A stretch of DNA of 64,000 nucleotides from Quadrisphaera granulorum (GTDB lineage: Bacteria > Actinomycetota > Actinomycetes > Actinomycetales > Quadrisphaeraceae): assembly GCF_003149145.1 (NCBI RefSeq), contig NZ_QGDQ01000020.1:39355-103354 (forward strand), read 5' to 3'. A program made the position numbers and the translations under genes. Positions 20,601-29,011 of this stretch are shown here, piece after piece (the first letter of the stretch is position 1; the number at the start of each line of letters is the position of its first letter). The notes under the pieces are model-generated. The model saw nothing but the letters and a program-made list of their open reading frames with translations. It ran no database searches and was not told the DNA's origin.

Positions 20601-21220
20601 CGGGCGTTCCGCTCGACCTCGGCGGTGCTCGTGCCGGCGGGCAGGGTCTGGACGAGCAGACCCGTCAGCGCCGTCGCGACCAGCGCACCGGTGGCCCCGA
20701 AGGTCGTGTACTGCCGCTCCACGTCGATGCCGAACAGCGTGGTCACCGTCCAGCCCGCCGCGAAGATGCCGGAGGTGGCCACCGGCCACGCCAGGCGCCT
20801 CCAGCCTGGCAGCCGGCCCCCCAGCGCCACCGCCTGCGCCGCTCCCGTCACCACGCCAGTGATCGCCCCCATGGTGGCGAGCTCACCCAGGCTCGTGCCG
20901 TACCCGACGGCGGCGGAGCCCGCCGCCAGGCCCGCCGACACCCCGGCCGCCGTCGCCGCGGCCCACGGCAGGAGCGGCAGGCGTGGCGAGAGCGCTCCTT
21001 GCGCCGTCCCGATGACGGCGCCCGTCACCAGGCCGCCGATCAGGGCCGGACCGACGCCGTCCACGGGGCCCGACAGCGCTCTTCCCGCCAGCCCCGCGAC
21101 CGGGAAGGCGAGTGTGCCTGCCATCCACGCCGCCCACTGCTTGCCGCTGGTGCGGCCCGCTCCCACGGGAACTGGCTTCTTCTGCTCGGTCTCCACAGCT
21201 GTCTCCCTCGTGCTCGCCAC
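20597..21220 (-). CDS. Integral membrane protein of unknown function
   Basis: From GTG 21220 the frame encodes 207 residues. After a charged start (TETEQKKPVP) come about five or six glycine/alanine-rich hydrophobic segments, for example AALIGGLVTGAVIGTAQGA-like helices and FGATGALVATALTGLLVQ. I recognise no conserved family. A frame reaching to 21316 exists, but it would run through the operator palindromes, so the GTG just inside is preferred. It is translationally coupled to the epimerase and divergent from the TetR gene at 21315. Confidence 0.7.
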   Translation of the reverse strand: MASTRETAVETEQKKPVPVGAGRTSGKQWAAWMAGTLAFPVAGLAGRALSGPVDGVGPALIGGLVTGAVIGTAQGALSPRLPLLPWAAATAAGVSAGLAAGSAAVGYGTSLGELATMGAITGVVTGAAQAVALGGRLPGWRRLAWPVATSGIFAAGWTVTTLFGIDVERQYTTFGATGALVATALTGLLVQTLPAGTSTAEVERNAR

Positions 21221-21228
21221 ACCCTGAC

Positions 21229-21295
21229 CGAGAACACTGTTCTCGATCCACAGCGAGAAGTCAAGAGCAGTGTTCTCGAAGTGAGCGATGCTCTC
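21229..21295. promoter_or_regulatory. Cluster of TetR-type operator palindromes
   Basis: A near-perfect palindrome CGAGAACACTGTTCTCG lies at 21229-21245. A related imperfect copy, GAGCAGTGTTCTC, occurs at 21265-21277, and a third shorter inverted element, GAGCGATGCTCTC, at 21283-21295. All sit in the 94-bp divergent promoter between the membrane-protein/epimerase operon and the TetR gene. This arrangement fits autoregulation plus repression of the operon. Confidence 0.7.
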
Positions 21296-21314
21296 GTTGT
21301 TGTAGAGTCCGGGC

Positions 21315-22028
21315 ATGGCGACACTTCGCGCCCAGCGCCGGGCCGAGCTGACCGACCGGATCCTGGACGCCGCACAGGCGCAGCTCCTCGAGGTCGGCCC
21401 CGCGGCGCTGTCCCTGCGGGCCGTCGCGCGTGACGTCGGAGTGACCGTCTCGGGCCTCTACCGCTACTACGCCGGCCGGGACGACCTGCTCACCGCCCTG
21501 CTCGTGCGCGCCTTCGACGACCACGCCGACGCCGTGCAGGACGCCGTCGAGGGCGCCGAGCCTGACCTCTCGGGCCAAGACGACGACGGCGACCGGCTGG
21601 CCCCCGTGCGCGCTGGACTCCTCGCCTACCGGCGCTGGGGTCTGGAGAACCCGACGCCGTTCGGCCTTGCGTACGGCACGCCCGTGCCGGGGTACGCCGC
21701 GCCCGCCGACGAGACCGTGCGCGCGGGCGCGCGCTGCGGCGACCTCCTCGTGGCTGCCGTGGCCAGGGGGCGCGCCCGCAGCGGCGCAGCCGCGGGACAC
21801 GACGGCGGTGACGACCTCGACCCGGCTCGCCGGGCGCACCTGAAGGCCCTCGCCTCACGCCGCGGCTACGACCTCCCGCCGGGCGTCCTGGCGCGGACCG
21901 TCGACCTCTTCGTCGTCGTCCACGGGTTCGTGGTCATGGACGTCTTCGGGCAGCTGCGGCCTTTGTCCGACAACCCCGACCGGGACTTCGCCGCCCTCGT
22001 CGACCGCGGGCTGGACACCCTGCGCTGA
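21315..22028 (+). CDS. TetR/AcrR family regulator
   Basis: The 237-residue protein has the HTH region (about 10-60) with ILDAAQAQLLEVGPAALSLR and VARDVGVTVSGLYRYYAGRDDLL. The ligand domain follows, with an acidic insertion (EGAEPDLSGQDDDGD). The ATG lies 20 bp after the last operator element. Its targets are probably itself and the divergent membrane-protein/epimerase pair. It is convergent with the MocR-type gene. Confidence 0.85.
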   Translation: MATLRAQRRAELTDRILDAAQAQLLEVGPAALSLRAVARDVGVTVSGLYRYYAGRDDLLTALLVRAFDDHADAVQDAVEGAEPDLSGQDDDGDRLAPVRAGLLAYRRWGLENPTPFGLAYGTPVPGYAAPADETVRAGARCGDLLVAAVARGRARSGAAAGHDGGDDLDPARRAHLKALASRRGYDLPPGVLARTVDLFVVVHGFVVMDVFGQLRPLSDNPDRDFAALVDRGLDTLR

Positions 22029-22086
22029 CTGCTCGGCACCAGGCGGAGGGCGACACCAGCTGCGAGTTCGCCCGCTGCCCTGAAGC

Positions 22087-23577
22087 TCATCCCAACGTCG
22101 GTCCCAGCGCGGAAGGGTGCGCACTCGCGGCCAGGCCGGCGGCCGCGGACCTCAGGCGTCGGACGCCCTCGGCCAGTTCTGCGTCCGAGGGTGCGCCGTA
22201 GCCGATGGCCAGGTGAGGCCGGCAGTGCCCCAGGACCGTCAGAGAGGACCCGGCCGAGACGACGACGCCCCAGCGGCGCGCTGCGGCCGCCACCTCCTCG
22301 TCGTCGACACCGTCCGGCAGCTCCACCCACAGGTGCAGGCCGCCGGTGCCTCCGTCCACCCGCCAGCCACGCTCGGCTTCGAGCAGCCGGACGGCCAGCT
22401 CGCGGCGCCGCCGGTAGCGGGCCCACTGAGCTCTGAGGTGACGCTGATACCGACCGCTCCGCACCAGCAGTGCGAAAGCGACCTGGTCGAAGACGGGGTT
22501 GCCGTGGTCAGCCGCGAGCTTCTCGGCCCGAAAGGCCACGGCCAACGGACCTGAGGGCACGGCCCAGCCCAGCCGGACGCCGGGGGCGAGGGTCTTGCTC
22601 GCCGACCCGAGGTAGGTGACCCGGTCTGCTGACCCGTGCTGCAGGGCGGGCAGGCGGTCCTCCGCGAGCTGGAACTCGGCGGCGTAGTCGTCTTCGACGA
22701 TCTGGCCGTCGACGTCCCGAGCCCATGCGAGCAGCGCCGCGCGCCGCCGAGCTGTCATCGTCACGCCCGTCGGGTACTGGTGCGCCGCTGTCACGACCAC
22801 GGCGCGAGCCCCCGAGCGTGCGAGGGCGTCGACGTCGATGCCCTCGCGGTCCACGGGCACGGCCACCAGTGGCAGACCGCCCTGGGCGAGCAGCCGCCGC
22901 AGGGTGGCGTTGAGAGGGTCTTCGACCGCGAGACGCGTGTGCCCGGAGGCGGTCAGGGCCCGAATGGCGAGGTGCTGTCCCTGCACGACCCCGTGCGTGG
23001 CCACCACCGTGTCCGAGGTCGCTGCCACCCCGCGGGTGCGCCGCAGGTGCGCAGCCACCACCTCACGGAACAGCGGCAGACCCGCTGGGTCGAGGTAGCC
23101 CAGATCGCGCGTGGCGGTCTGGGTCACCGCGTCCACCAGCGCGGCGCGCCACAGCGAGCGGGGGAACCCCCGCAGGTCAGGGAGCCCCGGCCGGAGGTCG
23201 ATGAGGTCCGCCATGGGCGGTCGCCGGTCCTCGCCAGCTGGTGACGCCCCCTGGTTCCCGACAGCGACGCGCGTCTCGGATCCACGCTTGGCCGTGAACC
23301 ACCCCTCAGCGCTGAGCTGCGCGTAAGCCTCGACCACCGTGCTGCGTGCCAGTCCGAGCTCGTCGGCGAGCACCCGTGTCGAGGGCAGCACGTCACCCGG
23401 GCGCAGCACCTCCTGCTCGACCGCCCCGACGAGCGACTCGCGCAGCTGCACCCACAGGGGACGGTCGGAGCTCCGGTCGACACCGAGGTGGAGGGCGAGG
23501 CTCGCCGCGCGCGCCTCCCTGCCGATGCGGCTCCCGGCGTCCGGGGTGGTCGCGCGATCGATGGCGGGGTCGGCCAT
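22087..23577 (-). CDS. MocR/PdxR-type regulator (GntR HTH plus aminotransferase fold)
   Basis: The 496-residue fusion has an N-terminal GntR winged helix (about 35-105; LRESLVGAVEQEVLRPGDVLPS and LGLARSTVVEAYAQLSAEGW). A fold-type I aminotransferase domain (about 130-480) follows, with the PLP Lys in YLGSASKTLAPGVRLGW. Such regulators bind PLP and often control vitamin B6 or GABA genes. No pdxS/pdxT lies nearby, so the target may be the adjacent monooxygenase-fold gene or be elsewhere. Confidence 0.88.
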   Translation of the reverse strand: MADPAIDRATTPDAGSRIGREARAASLALHLGVDRSSDRPLWVQLRESLVGAVEQEVLRPGDVLPSTRVLADELGLARSTVVEAYAQLSAEGWFTAKRGSETRVAVGNQGASPAGEDRRPPMADLIDLRPGLPDLRGFPRSLWRAALVDAVTQTATRDLGYLDPAGLPLFREVVAAHLRRTRGVAATSDTVVATHGVVQGQHLAIRALTASGHTRLAVEDPLNATLRRLLAQGGLPLVAVPVDREGIDVDALARSGARAVVVTAAHQYPTGVTMTARRRAALLAWARDVDGQIVEDDYAAEFQLAEDRLPALQHGSADRVTYLGSASKTLAPGVRLGWAVPSGPLAVAFRAEKLAADHGNPVFDQVAFALLVRSGRYQRHLRAQWARYRRRRELAVRLLEAERGWRVDGGTGGLHLWVELPDGVDDEEVAAAARRWGVVVSAGSSLTVLGHCRPHLAIGYGAPSDAELAEGVRRLRSAAAGLAASAHPSALGPTLG

Positions 23578-23661
23578 GACTCATGGTGCCGACCACTGCC
23601 GTCACGGCGGTGAGGACGGGGCGTGGAGGTCATCCACCGTTCACCGAGGAGCGCGCCGGGG

Positions 23662-23997
23662 TTACTCCTCGACCGTGCGTTCCCGCACGTGGACGACCTC
23701 GCACGAATACTCCTCAAAGCCCCCGAGGACTCCGGCGAAGCGGCGTGAGAGGGCGCGGAAGGCTGCGCTCTGCTGCATCGCCGCCAGCGCTTCCGGGCTG
23801 TCCCACTGCAGGTAGTTGAAGACCCGACGTCCGTCCACGCTGGCGTGCGTGCTGGCGGACCGGAAGCCCGGCGACGACGCGGCGACGTCGTCGCTGATGG
23901 CGACGAGGATCTCGATCACACGGGCCTGGTGGGCGGGGTCGGTGTGGAAGACGTTGACGAACGTGGCGTACCCGCCACCCTCCACGATGCTGGGCAC
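23662..23997 (-). CDS. Antibiotic-biosynthesis-monooxygenase (ABM) fold protein
   Basis: From GTG 23997 (GGAGG seven bases upstream) the 111-residue protein is a single dimeric alpha/beta-barrel domain: ATFVNVFHTDPAHQARVIEIL, then GFRSASTHASVDGRRVFNYLQW and a C-terminal strand. Family members are quinol or polyketide oxygenases, heme-degrading or unknown. No cofactor residues can be assigned. It lies 84 bp from the divergently oriented start side of nothing obvious; its 3' end faces the MocR gene start on the same strand. Confidence 0.75.
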   Translation of the reverse strand: MPSIVEGGGYATFVNVFHTDPAHQARVIEILVAISDDVAASSPGFRSASTHASVDGRRVFNYLQWDSPEALAAMQQSAAFRALSRRFAGVLGGFEEYSCEVVHVRERTVEE

Positions 23998-24118
23998 TGG
24001 AGACCTCCAAGAGTGTGCCGTGGGCCTTGCTCCGTGCTGCTGAGCGTCTCCTCGGTGGTGACCGGGGCCAAGACCAATCAGACGGCGGAACGGCCGACCA
24101 GTCGTGAGCACGCGCGAT

Positions 24119-24277
24119 TCAGCGGACGAGGACAGGCACCTCCGCCGTCGTCACGAGCACTCGGGCGCCTGCGCTCGCCGAGGAACCGGCGTCGGCGGTG
24201 GGTGGCGCGCAGGCGGCGAGCGGGACGAGCAGGGCCCCGGCGGTCAGCAGGGCGGCCAGGCGGGCGGAGGGACGCAT
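24119..24277 (-). CDS. Small putative lipoprotein
   Basis: A 52-residue frame starts at ATG 24277 with AAGAGG upstream. It has a signal peptide and lipobox LAAC (Cys near 21), followed by a short Ser/Ala-rich chain ending VLVTTAEVPVLVR. It would yield a mature peptide of only about 32 residues. It could be a genuine small surface peptide or the remnant of a larger lipoprotein. No family is recognised. Confidence 0.5.
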   Translation of the reverse strand: MRPSARLAALLTAGALLVPLAACAPPTADAGSSASAGARVLVTTAEVPVLVR

Positions 24278-24479
24278 GGGACCTCTTTCGAGGGTGACGA
24301 GCAGGAGTGACGGCCGCGTGGCGCGGCCGCCCGGCAGAAGATGGGCCGGTCCGGCGGACTTCAGGCAGCGGTGCGCCAAAGGGCACGTGAACAGTCCGGG
24401 ACGGGGGGCCTGTCGCGCGGCGGCGCGCGTGCGGCCCTCCGGGCGGACCGATAGTCAAGAGGCGTTCTCGCCACGCCGC

Positions 24480-24501
24480 GTTCACCTGACGTTCGCCGTG
24501 A
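24480..24501 (+). promoter_or_regulatory. PHO-box-like direct repeat upstream of ppk2
   Basis: GTTCACCTGAC (24480-24490) and GTTCGCCGTGA (24491-24501) are contiguous 11-nt repeats 28 bp before the ppk2 start. The first unit closely fits the PhoP consensus. This suggests phosphate-dependent control of polyphosphate use. Confidence 0.6.
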
Positions 24502-24529
24502 ACGAGCCGCCCAGCGGTATCACCGGGAC

Positions 24530-25501
24530 ATGACCCAGACGACCACTCCCTCTCCCACATCACCGCTCGACGACTCCGACCTGGAGGAGGGGCCCTCCGG
24601 GCCGCTCGGGCAGCACCTCGACGGCCTGCGGGTGGAGGTCGATCCCGAGGGTGAGCCCGTGCTGCTGCGCCCCGACGGCAGCGAGATCGACACCTGGCGC
24701 GAGGGCTACCCGTACCCGAGCCGGATGACGCGGCGCGAGTACGAGACCACCAAGCGCCTCCTGCAGATCGAGCTCCTCAAGATGCAGCGCTGGCTCGTCG
24801 ACGAGGGCGCGAAGCTCGTGGTGCTCTTCGAGGGCCGTGACGCGGCCGGCAAGGGCGGCACCATCAAGCGGTTTACCGAGCACCTCAACCCCCGCGGAAC
24901 CCACGTCGTGGCCCTCGAGAAGCCCACCGAGCGCGAGCGCACCCAGTGGTACTTCCAGCGGTACGTGGCGCGGCTGCCCTCCGCCGGGGAGATCGCCCTG
25001 TTCGACAGGTCCTGGTACAACCGCGCCGGCGTCGAGCGGGTCATGGGCTTCTGCAGCCGTGAGGAGTACGAGGAGTTCTACCGGCAGGCGCCGGAGCTGG
25101 AGCGGATGCTCGTGCGCTCGGGCATCACGCTGGTGAAGTTCTGGTTCTCGGTCTCCCAGGCCGAGCAGCGCACCCGCTTCGCCATCCGGCAGATCGACCC
25201 GGTGCGCCAGTGGAAGCTCTCACCGATGGACCTGGCCTCCCTGGAGCGGTGGGACGAGTACACCGCGGCCAAGGAGGCGATGTTCCGGGCCACGGACACC
25301 GACGACGCCCCGTGGACGGTCGTCAAGAGCAACGACAAGAAGCGCGCCCGGCTGGAGGCCATGCGCCACGTGCTGCGTCAGCTGGACTACACGGGCAAGG
25401 ACGTCGACCTGGTCGGCGAGGCGGACCCGCTCGTGCTCGGGCCGGCACGCGACCTCGTCGAGGCCGGCGAGACGGCACCCTCGCCAGTTACCCCTCGGTG
25501 A
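24530..25501 (+). CDS. ppk2: Polyphosphate kinase 2 (PPK2)
   Basis: PPK2 uses polyphosphate to phosphorylate nucleoside di- or monophosphates. The 323-residue, single-domain protein has Walker A FEGRDAAGKGGTIKRF (near 102), the lid motif LPSAGEIALFDRSWYNRAGVE and the conserved VKFWFSVSQAEQRTRF. One-domain length and the EGRDAAGKGG signature fit class I/III enzymes; nucleotide specificity cannot be read. With ppk1 upstream it completes synthesis and use of polyphosphate. A strong terminator follows at 25508. Confidence 0.93.
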   Translation: MTQTTTPSPTSPLDDSDLEEGPSGPLGQHLDGLRVEVDPEGEPVLLRPDGSEIDTWREGYPYPSRMTRREYETTKRLLQIELLKMQRWLVDEGAKLVVLFEGRDAAGKGGTIKRFTEHLNPRGTHVVALEKPTERERTQWYFQRYVARLPSAGEIALFDRSWYNRAGVERVMGFCSREEYEEFYRQAPELERMLVRSGITLVKFWFSVSQAEQRTRFAIRQIDPVRQWKLSPMDLASLERWDEYTAAKEAMFRATDTDDAPWTVVKSNDKKRARLEAMRHVLRQLDYTGKDVDLVGEADPLVLGPARDLVEAGETAPSPVTPR

Positions 25502-25507
25502 TGTGAC

Positions 25508-25546
25508 GTCGACCCAGGGTGACGATCTTCGGCGCCCTGGGTCGAC
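25508..25546 (+). terminator. Hairpin terminator after ppk2
   Basis: A 12-bp perfect stem, GTCGACCCAGGG (25508-25519) and CCCTGGGTCGAC (25535-25546), begins 6 bp after the ppk2 stop. There is no U-tract, as is common in actinomycetes. It separates ppk2 from the pst promoter. Confidence 0.75.
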
Positions 25547-25588
25547 TCGCCACCGTGACCCGATCGTGACCGGCCCTCTGAGCTGCGC

Positions 25589-25632
25589 GTTCGCCCATCG
25601 TTCACCTGCGACGGGCCGCCGCTTCACTTCTC
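25589..25632 (+). promoter_or_regulatory. PHO box upstream of pstS
   Basis: Units in strict 11-nt register are GTTCGCCCATC (25589), GTTCACCTGCG (25600), a degenerate unit (25611) and CTTCACTTCTC (25622). This is the best PhoP-type array in the window. It stands before the gene most consistently under PhoP control in actinomycetes. Confidence 0.7.
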
Positions 25633-25717
25633 AACCGTAGCTTCCGACCCGCCCGAACACGTCCGCCTGCGCTAGGAGCGCGGAGGACGAACCCCCCGCC
25701 TTCGAGAGGTACCTCAC

Positions 25718-26836
25718 GTGAAGCGCAGCACCCTCGGTCGCGCCGCCATCCCCGCGGCCATCGTGCTCTCCCTCGGCCTGGCGTCGTGCGCGAGCAACGA
25801 GCAGCCGACTGACTCCGCCACCTCGGCCGACCCCGGGGCGGGCTCCAGCTCCTCGGCCCCGGAGCTGGAGGGCACGCTGAACGGCGCCGGCTCCTCGGCA
25901 CAGCAGGCCGCCATGCAGTCCTGGATTGCTGGCATCACGAACACCTCCCCCGGCCTGACGGTGAACTACGACCCGGCCGGCTCCGGCGCTGGCCGCACCC
26001 AGTTCCTCTCGGGCGCCGTGCAGTTCGCCGGTTCCGACGCCTACCTCAAGGACGAGGAGCTGACGAAGGCGCAGGAGCGCTGCAACGGCGGCACCGCGAT
26101 CGACATCCCGGACTATGTCTCGCCGATCGCCATCGCCTACAACCTCGAGGGCGTCAAGGACCTCAAGCTTTCTCCCGAGGTCATCGCCCAGATCTTCGAC
26201 GGCAAGATCACCACGTGGAACGACCCGGCCATCGCCGCCGAGAACGCCGGCGTGACCCTCCCCGCCACGGCGATCAACCCCGTGCACCGAGCCGACGAGT
26301 CGGGCACCACCGCCAACTTCACGGACTACCTGTCCAAGGCGTCGAACGGCGCCTGGAGCTACAAGCCGGGCCAGGAATGGCCGGCGCAGGGCGGCGAGGC
26401 CGCTCAGGGCACGTCCGGCGTCGTCGCCGCCATCAAGGCCACCGCAGGCTCGATCGGTTACGCGGACGAGTCGCAGGCCAAGGACCTCGGCCACGTCCAG
26501 GTGAAGGTCGGCAGCGGTTACGTCGGCCCGACCGCCGAGGCCGCCGCCAAGGCCCTCGACGAGGCCACCCCCGCCTCGGGTCGCCCCGAGGGTGACATCG
26601 CCCTCGACATCAACCGCACGCCTACCGCCACGGACGCCTACCCGGTGATCCTCGTGAGCTACCTCATCGGCTGCACGAGCTACGCCGACGCGACCGAGGC
26701 CGCGAACGTCAAGGGCTTCTTCACCTACGTGACCAGCAAGGAAGGTCAGGACGCCGCGGCCAAGGCCGCCGGCTCGGCCCCGATCTCCGACTCGCTGCGC
26801 GAGCAGATCACGACGTCGCTCGAGCTCATCAAGTAG
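25718..26836 (+). CDS. pstS: PstS, phosphate-binding lipoprotein
   Basis: PstS captures orthophosphate for the PstCAB transporter. The 372-residue precursor has a signal peptide with lipobox LASC (Cys24) and a Ser/Ala-rich linker. The phosphate-binding protein domain shows NGAGSSAQQAAMQSWIAG, YDPAGSGAGRTQFLSG and the loop HRADESGTTANFTDYL, which contact phosphate in relatives. GTG start. PHO-box repeats lie 86-129 bp upstream. A strong hairpin separates it from pstC, consistent with higher pstS expression. Confidence 0.96.
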   Translation: MKRSTLGRAAIPAAIVLSLGLASCASNEQPTDSATSADPGAGSSSSAPELEGTLNGAGSSAQQAAMQSWIAGITNTSPGLTVNYDPAGSGAGRTQFLSGAVQFAGSDAYLKDEELTKAQERCNGGTAIDIPDYVSPIAIAYNLEGVKDLKLSPEVIAQIFDGKITTWNDPAIAAENAGVTLPATAINPVHRADESGTTANFTDYLSKASNGAWSYKPGQEWPAQGGEAAQGTSGVVAAIKATAGSIGYADESQAKDLGHVQVKVGSGYVGPTAEAAAKALDEATPASGRPEGDIALDINRTPTATDAYPVILVSYLIGCTSYADATEAANVKGFFTYVTSKEGQDAAAKAAGSAPISDSLREQITTSLELIK

Positions 26837-26854
26837 TTCGAGGATCTCGACGAC

Positions 26855-26900
26855 GGCGCCGGCGCCGGGTCCTGCGAGAGCAGGGCCTAGCGCCGGCGCC
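26855..26900 (+). terminator. Intercistronic hairpin between pstS and pstC
   Basis: Arms GGCGCCGGCGC (26855-26865) and GCGCCGGCGCC (26890-26900) continue into an inner stem CCTGC/GCAGG closed by a GAGA tetraloop. The nearly continuous structure of about 20 bp probably attenuates read-through into pstCAB or protects the pstS message. Confidence 0.7.
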
Positions 26901-26972
26901 GCAGTCGCGCCAGGCTCTCCCAGTCCCTCGCCTCCCCGTCGCGCGTCGACGGCCCGCCCAGGAAGGCACCCC

Positions 26973-27911
26973 GTGACCGCCACTTCCACCCCGCCCCGCG
27001 AGGCGGTACCCCAGCAGCGGGTGCGTCAGCGCCCCGGTGACCGCATTTTCGCCGGCCTGTCCACGGCTGCAGCCGTGATGATCCTCGTCATCCTCGCCGG
27101 TGTCGCGGTCTTCCTGGTGTGGCAGGCCGCGCCCGCGCTCGTGGCCGCACCGGAGCAGATCGGCGGCGAGAGCTTCTGGGCGCAGGTCACGCCCTTGCTG
27201 TTCGGCACGGTCCTGTCGGCAGCCCTCGCGCTCCTGATCGGTGCTCCGCTGGGTGTGTCCATCGCCCTGTTCATCACCCACTTCGCGCCGAGGAAGCTCG
27301 CCGCACCGCTGGGCTACATCATCGATCTGCTGGCGGCCATCCCCAGCATCGTCTACGGGCTGTGGGGTGTCTTCGTCTTCGCCCCGGCCGTCGTGCCGAT
27401 CTACACCTGGCTCAACGAGAACCTCGGCTGGTTCCCGCTCTTCGCGGGGCCGGTGGCCTCGGGTCGCACGATGCTCACCGTCGGACTGGTGCTCGCTGTC
27501 ATGGTCCTCCCCGTCATCACGGCGCTGTCCCGTGAGGTGTTCCGCCAGACCCCGACGCTGCAGCAGGAGGCAGCGCTGGCCCTGGGCGCCACGCGCTGGG
27601 AGATGATCAAGTACGCCGTGATCCCCTACGGCAAGTCCGGCGTGGTCGCCGCCTCGATGCTGGGTCTCGGCCGCGCCCTGGGCGAGACGATGGCCGTTGC
27701 TGCCGTGCTCTCCATCGGCGGGGGCATCACCTTCAACCTCATCAGCAACCAGAACCCGGCCACCATCGCGGCGAACATCGCGCTGCAGTTCCCGGAGTCC
27801 ACGGGCATCGGGGTCAACCTCCTCATCGCCACGGGCCTGGTGCTGTTCGTCATCACCTTCCTCGTCAACTTCGCGGCCCGCGCCATCGTGGCCCGCACCA
27901 CGAAGGGCTGA
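26973..27911 (+). CDS. pstC: PstC, phosphate ABC permease
   Basis: The 312-residue membrane subunit has six predicted helices. The ABC-permease loop is ALALGATRWEMIKYAVIPYGKSGVV, split here only by family-typical residues. Other landmarks are IPSIVYGLWGVFVF and LGRALGETMAVAAVLS. It pairs with PstA to form the translocation channel. GTG start with AGGAAGG upstream. pstA follows after 5 bp. Confidence 0.95.
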   Translation: MTATSTPPREAVPQQRVRQRPGDRIFAGLSTAAAVMILVILAGVAVFLVWQAAPALVAAPEQIGGESFWAQVTPLLFGTVLSAALALLIGAPLGVSIALFITHFAPRKLAAPLGYIIDLLAAIPSIVYGLWGVFVFAPAVVPIYTWLNENLGWFPLFAGPVASGRTMLTVGLVLAVMVLPVITALSREVFRQTPTLQQEAALALGATRWEMIKYAVIPYGKSGVVAASMLGLGRALGETMAVAAVLSIGGGITFNLISNQNPATIAANIALQFPESTGIGVNLLIATGLVLFVITFLVNFAARAIVARTTKG

Positions 27912-27916
27912 GCGAG

Positions 27917-28975
27917 ATGTCGCAGCTGACCACCTCCGGTTCGGGCCTCGGCCTGGGTCACAGCCGCCACCTGCCGACGTGGGCTCCCTACGGCGTCCTG
28001 GTTCTGGCAGCGGCCTTCTCGGCGGCAGTGCTCGCCTTGGCCGGCTTCAACCTGGCGGGCTTCCTCGTCCTCACCGCCATCACCTTCATGATCGTGTTGG
28101 TCGTCGCCTCGCGGGCCGTCGAGGGCCCTCGCAAGGCCACCGACCGCTTCGTCACGAGCCTCGTCGTCGGGTCGTTCCTTCTGGCCCTCGTCCCACTGAT
28201 CTCCGTCGCGTGGACGGTCATCTCCCGCGGGGCCGCGCGCTTAGACGTCGAGTTCTTCACGTTCTCGATGCGCGGGATCGTCGGTGAGGGCGGTGGCGCC
28301 GCCCACGCACTCGCCGGCACGCTGATCATCACGGCCATCACCACGCTGATCTCCGTTCCGATCGGCATCCTCACGGCGGTGTACCTGGTGGAGTACGGCC
28401 GCGGCAGCCTCGCGCGCGCCATCACGTTCCTCGTGGACGTCATGACCGGCATCCCGTCCATCGTCGCCGGTCTGTTCGCCCTGGCCCTCTTCGTCCTCAT
28501 CCTCGGACCGAGCGCACGCCTCGGGATCATGGGCTCGGTGGCGCTGTGCGTCCTGATGATCCCCGTGGTGGTCCGCTCCACCGAGGAGATCCTGCGCCTG
28601 GTGCCGCACGAGCTGCGGGAGGCCTCCTACGCGCTGGGCGTCCCGAAGTGGCGCACGGTCGTCAAGGTCGTTCTGCGGACATCCGTCGCCGGGATCGCCA
28701 CCGGTGTCACGCTGGCCATCGCCCGCGTCATCGGTGAGACCGCCCCGCTCCTGGTGACCGTCGGGTTCACCGCGGCCATCAACTACAACCCCTTCGACGG
28801 GCGTATGGCCACGTTGCCCACGTTCTCGTGGTTCTCCTACGCAGCACCGAGCCTGCCCGTCGAGGCATCGATCGATCGGGCCTGGACGGCGGCTCTCGTC
28901 CTCGTCATCCTGGTGATGGCGTTCAACCTCCTCGCACGGGTCGTCTCGCGGGCCTTCTCGCCCAAGACCCGCTGA
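27917..28975 (+). CDS. pstA: PstA, phosphate ABC permease
   Basis: The 352-residue permease has extra N-terminal helices before the conserved core. Core landmarks are DVMTGIPSIVAGLFALALF, the EAA-like loop LREASYALGVPKWRTVVKVVL and ARVIGETAPLLVTVG. It forms the channel with PstC. pstB follows after 36 bp. Confidence 0.95.
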   Translation: MSQLTTSGSGLGLGHSRHLPTWAPYGVLVLAAAFSAAVLALAGFNLAGFLVLTAITFMIVLVVASRAVEGPRKATDRFVTSLVVGSFLLALVPLISVAWTVISRGAARLDVEFFTFSMRGIVGEGGGAAHALAGTLIITAITTLISVPIGILTAVYLVEYGRGSLARAITFLVDVMTGIPSIVAGLFALALFVLILGPSARLGIMGSVALCVLMIPVVVRSTEEILRLVPHELREASYALGVPKWRTVVKVVLRTSVAGIATGVTLAIARVIGETAPLLVTVGFTAAINYNPFDGRMATLPTFSWFSYAAPSLPVEASIDRAWTAALVLVILVMAFNLLARVVSRAFSPKTR

Positions 28976-29011
28976 CCCCCTGACATACACCGACCGCACT
29001 GGAAGGCGGCC

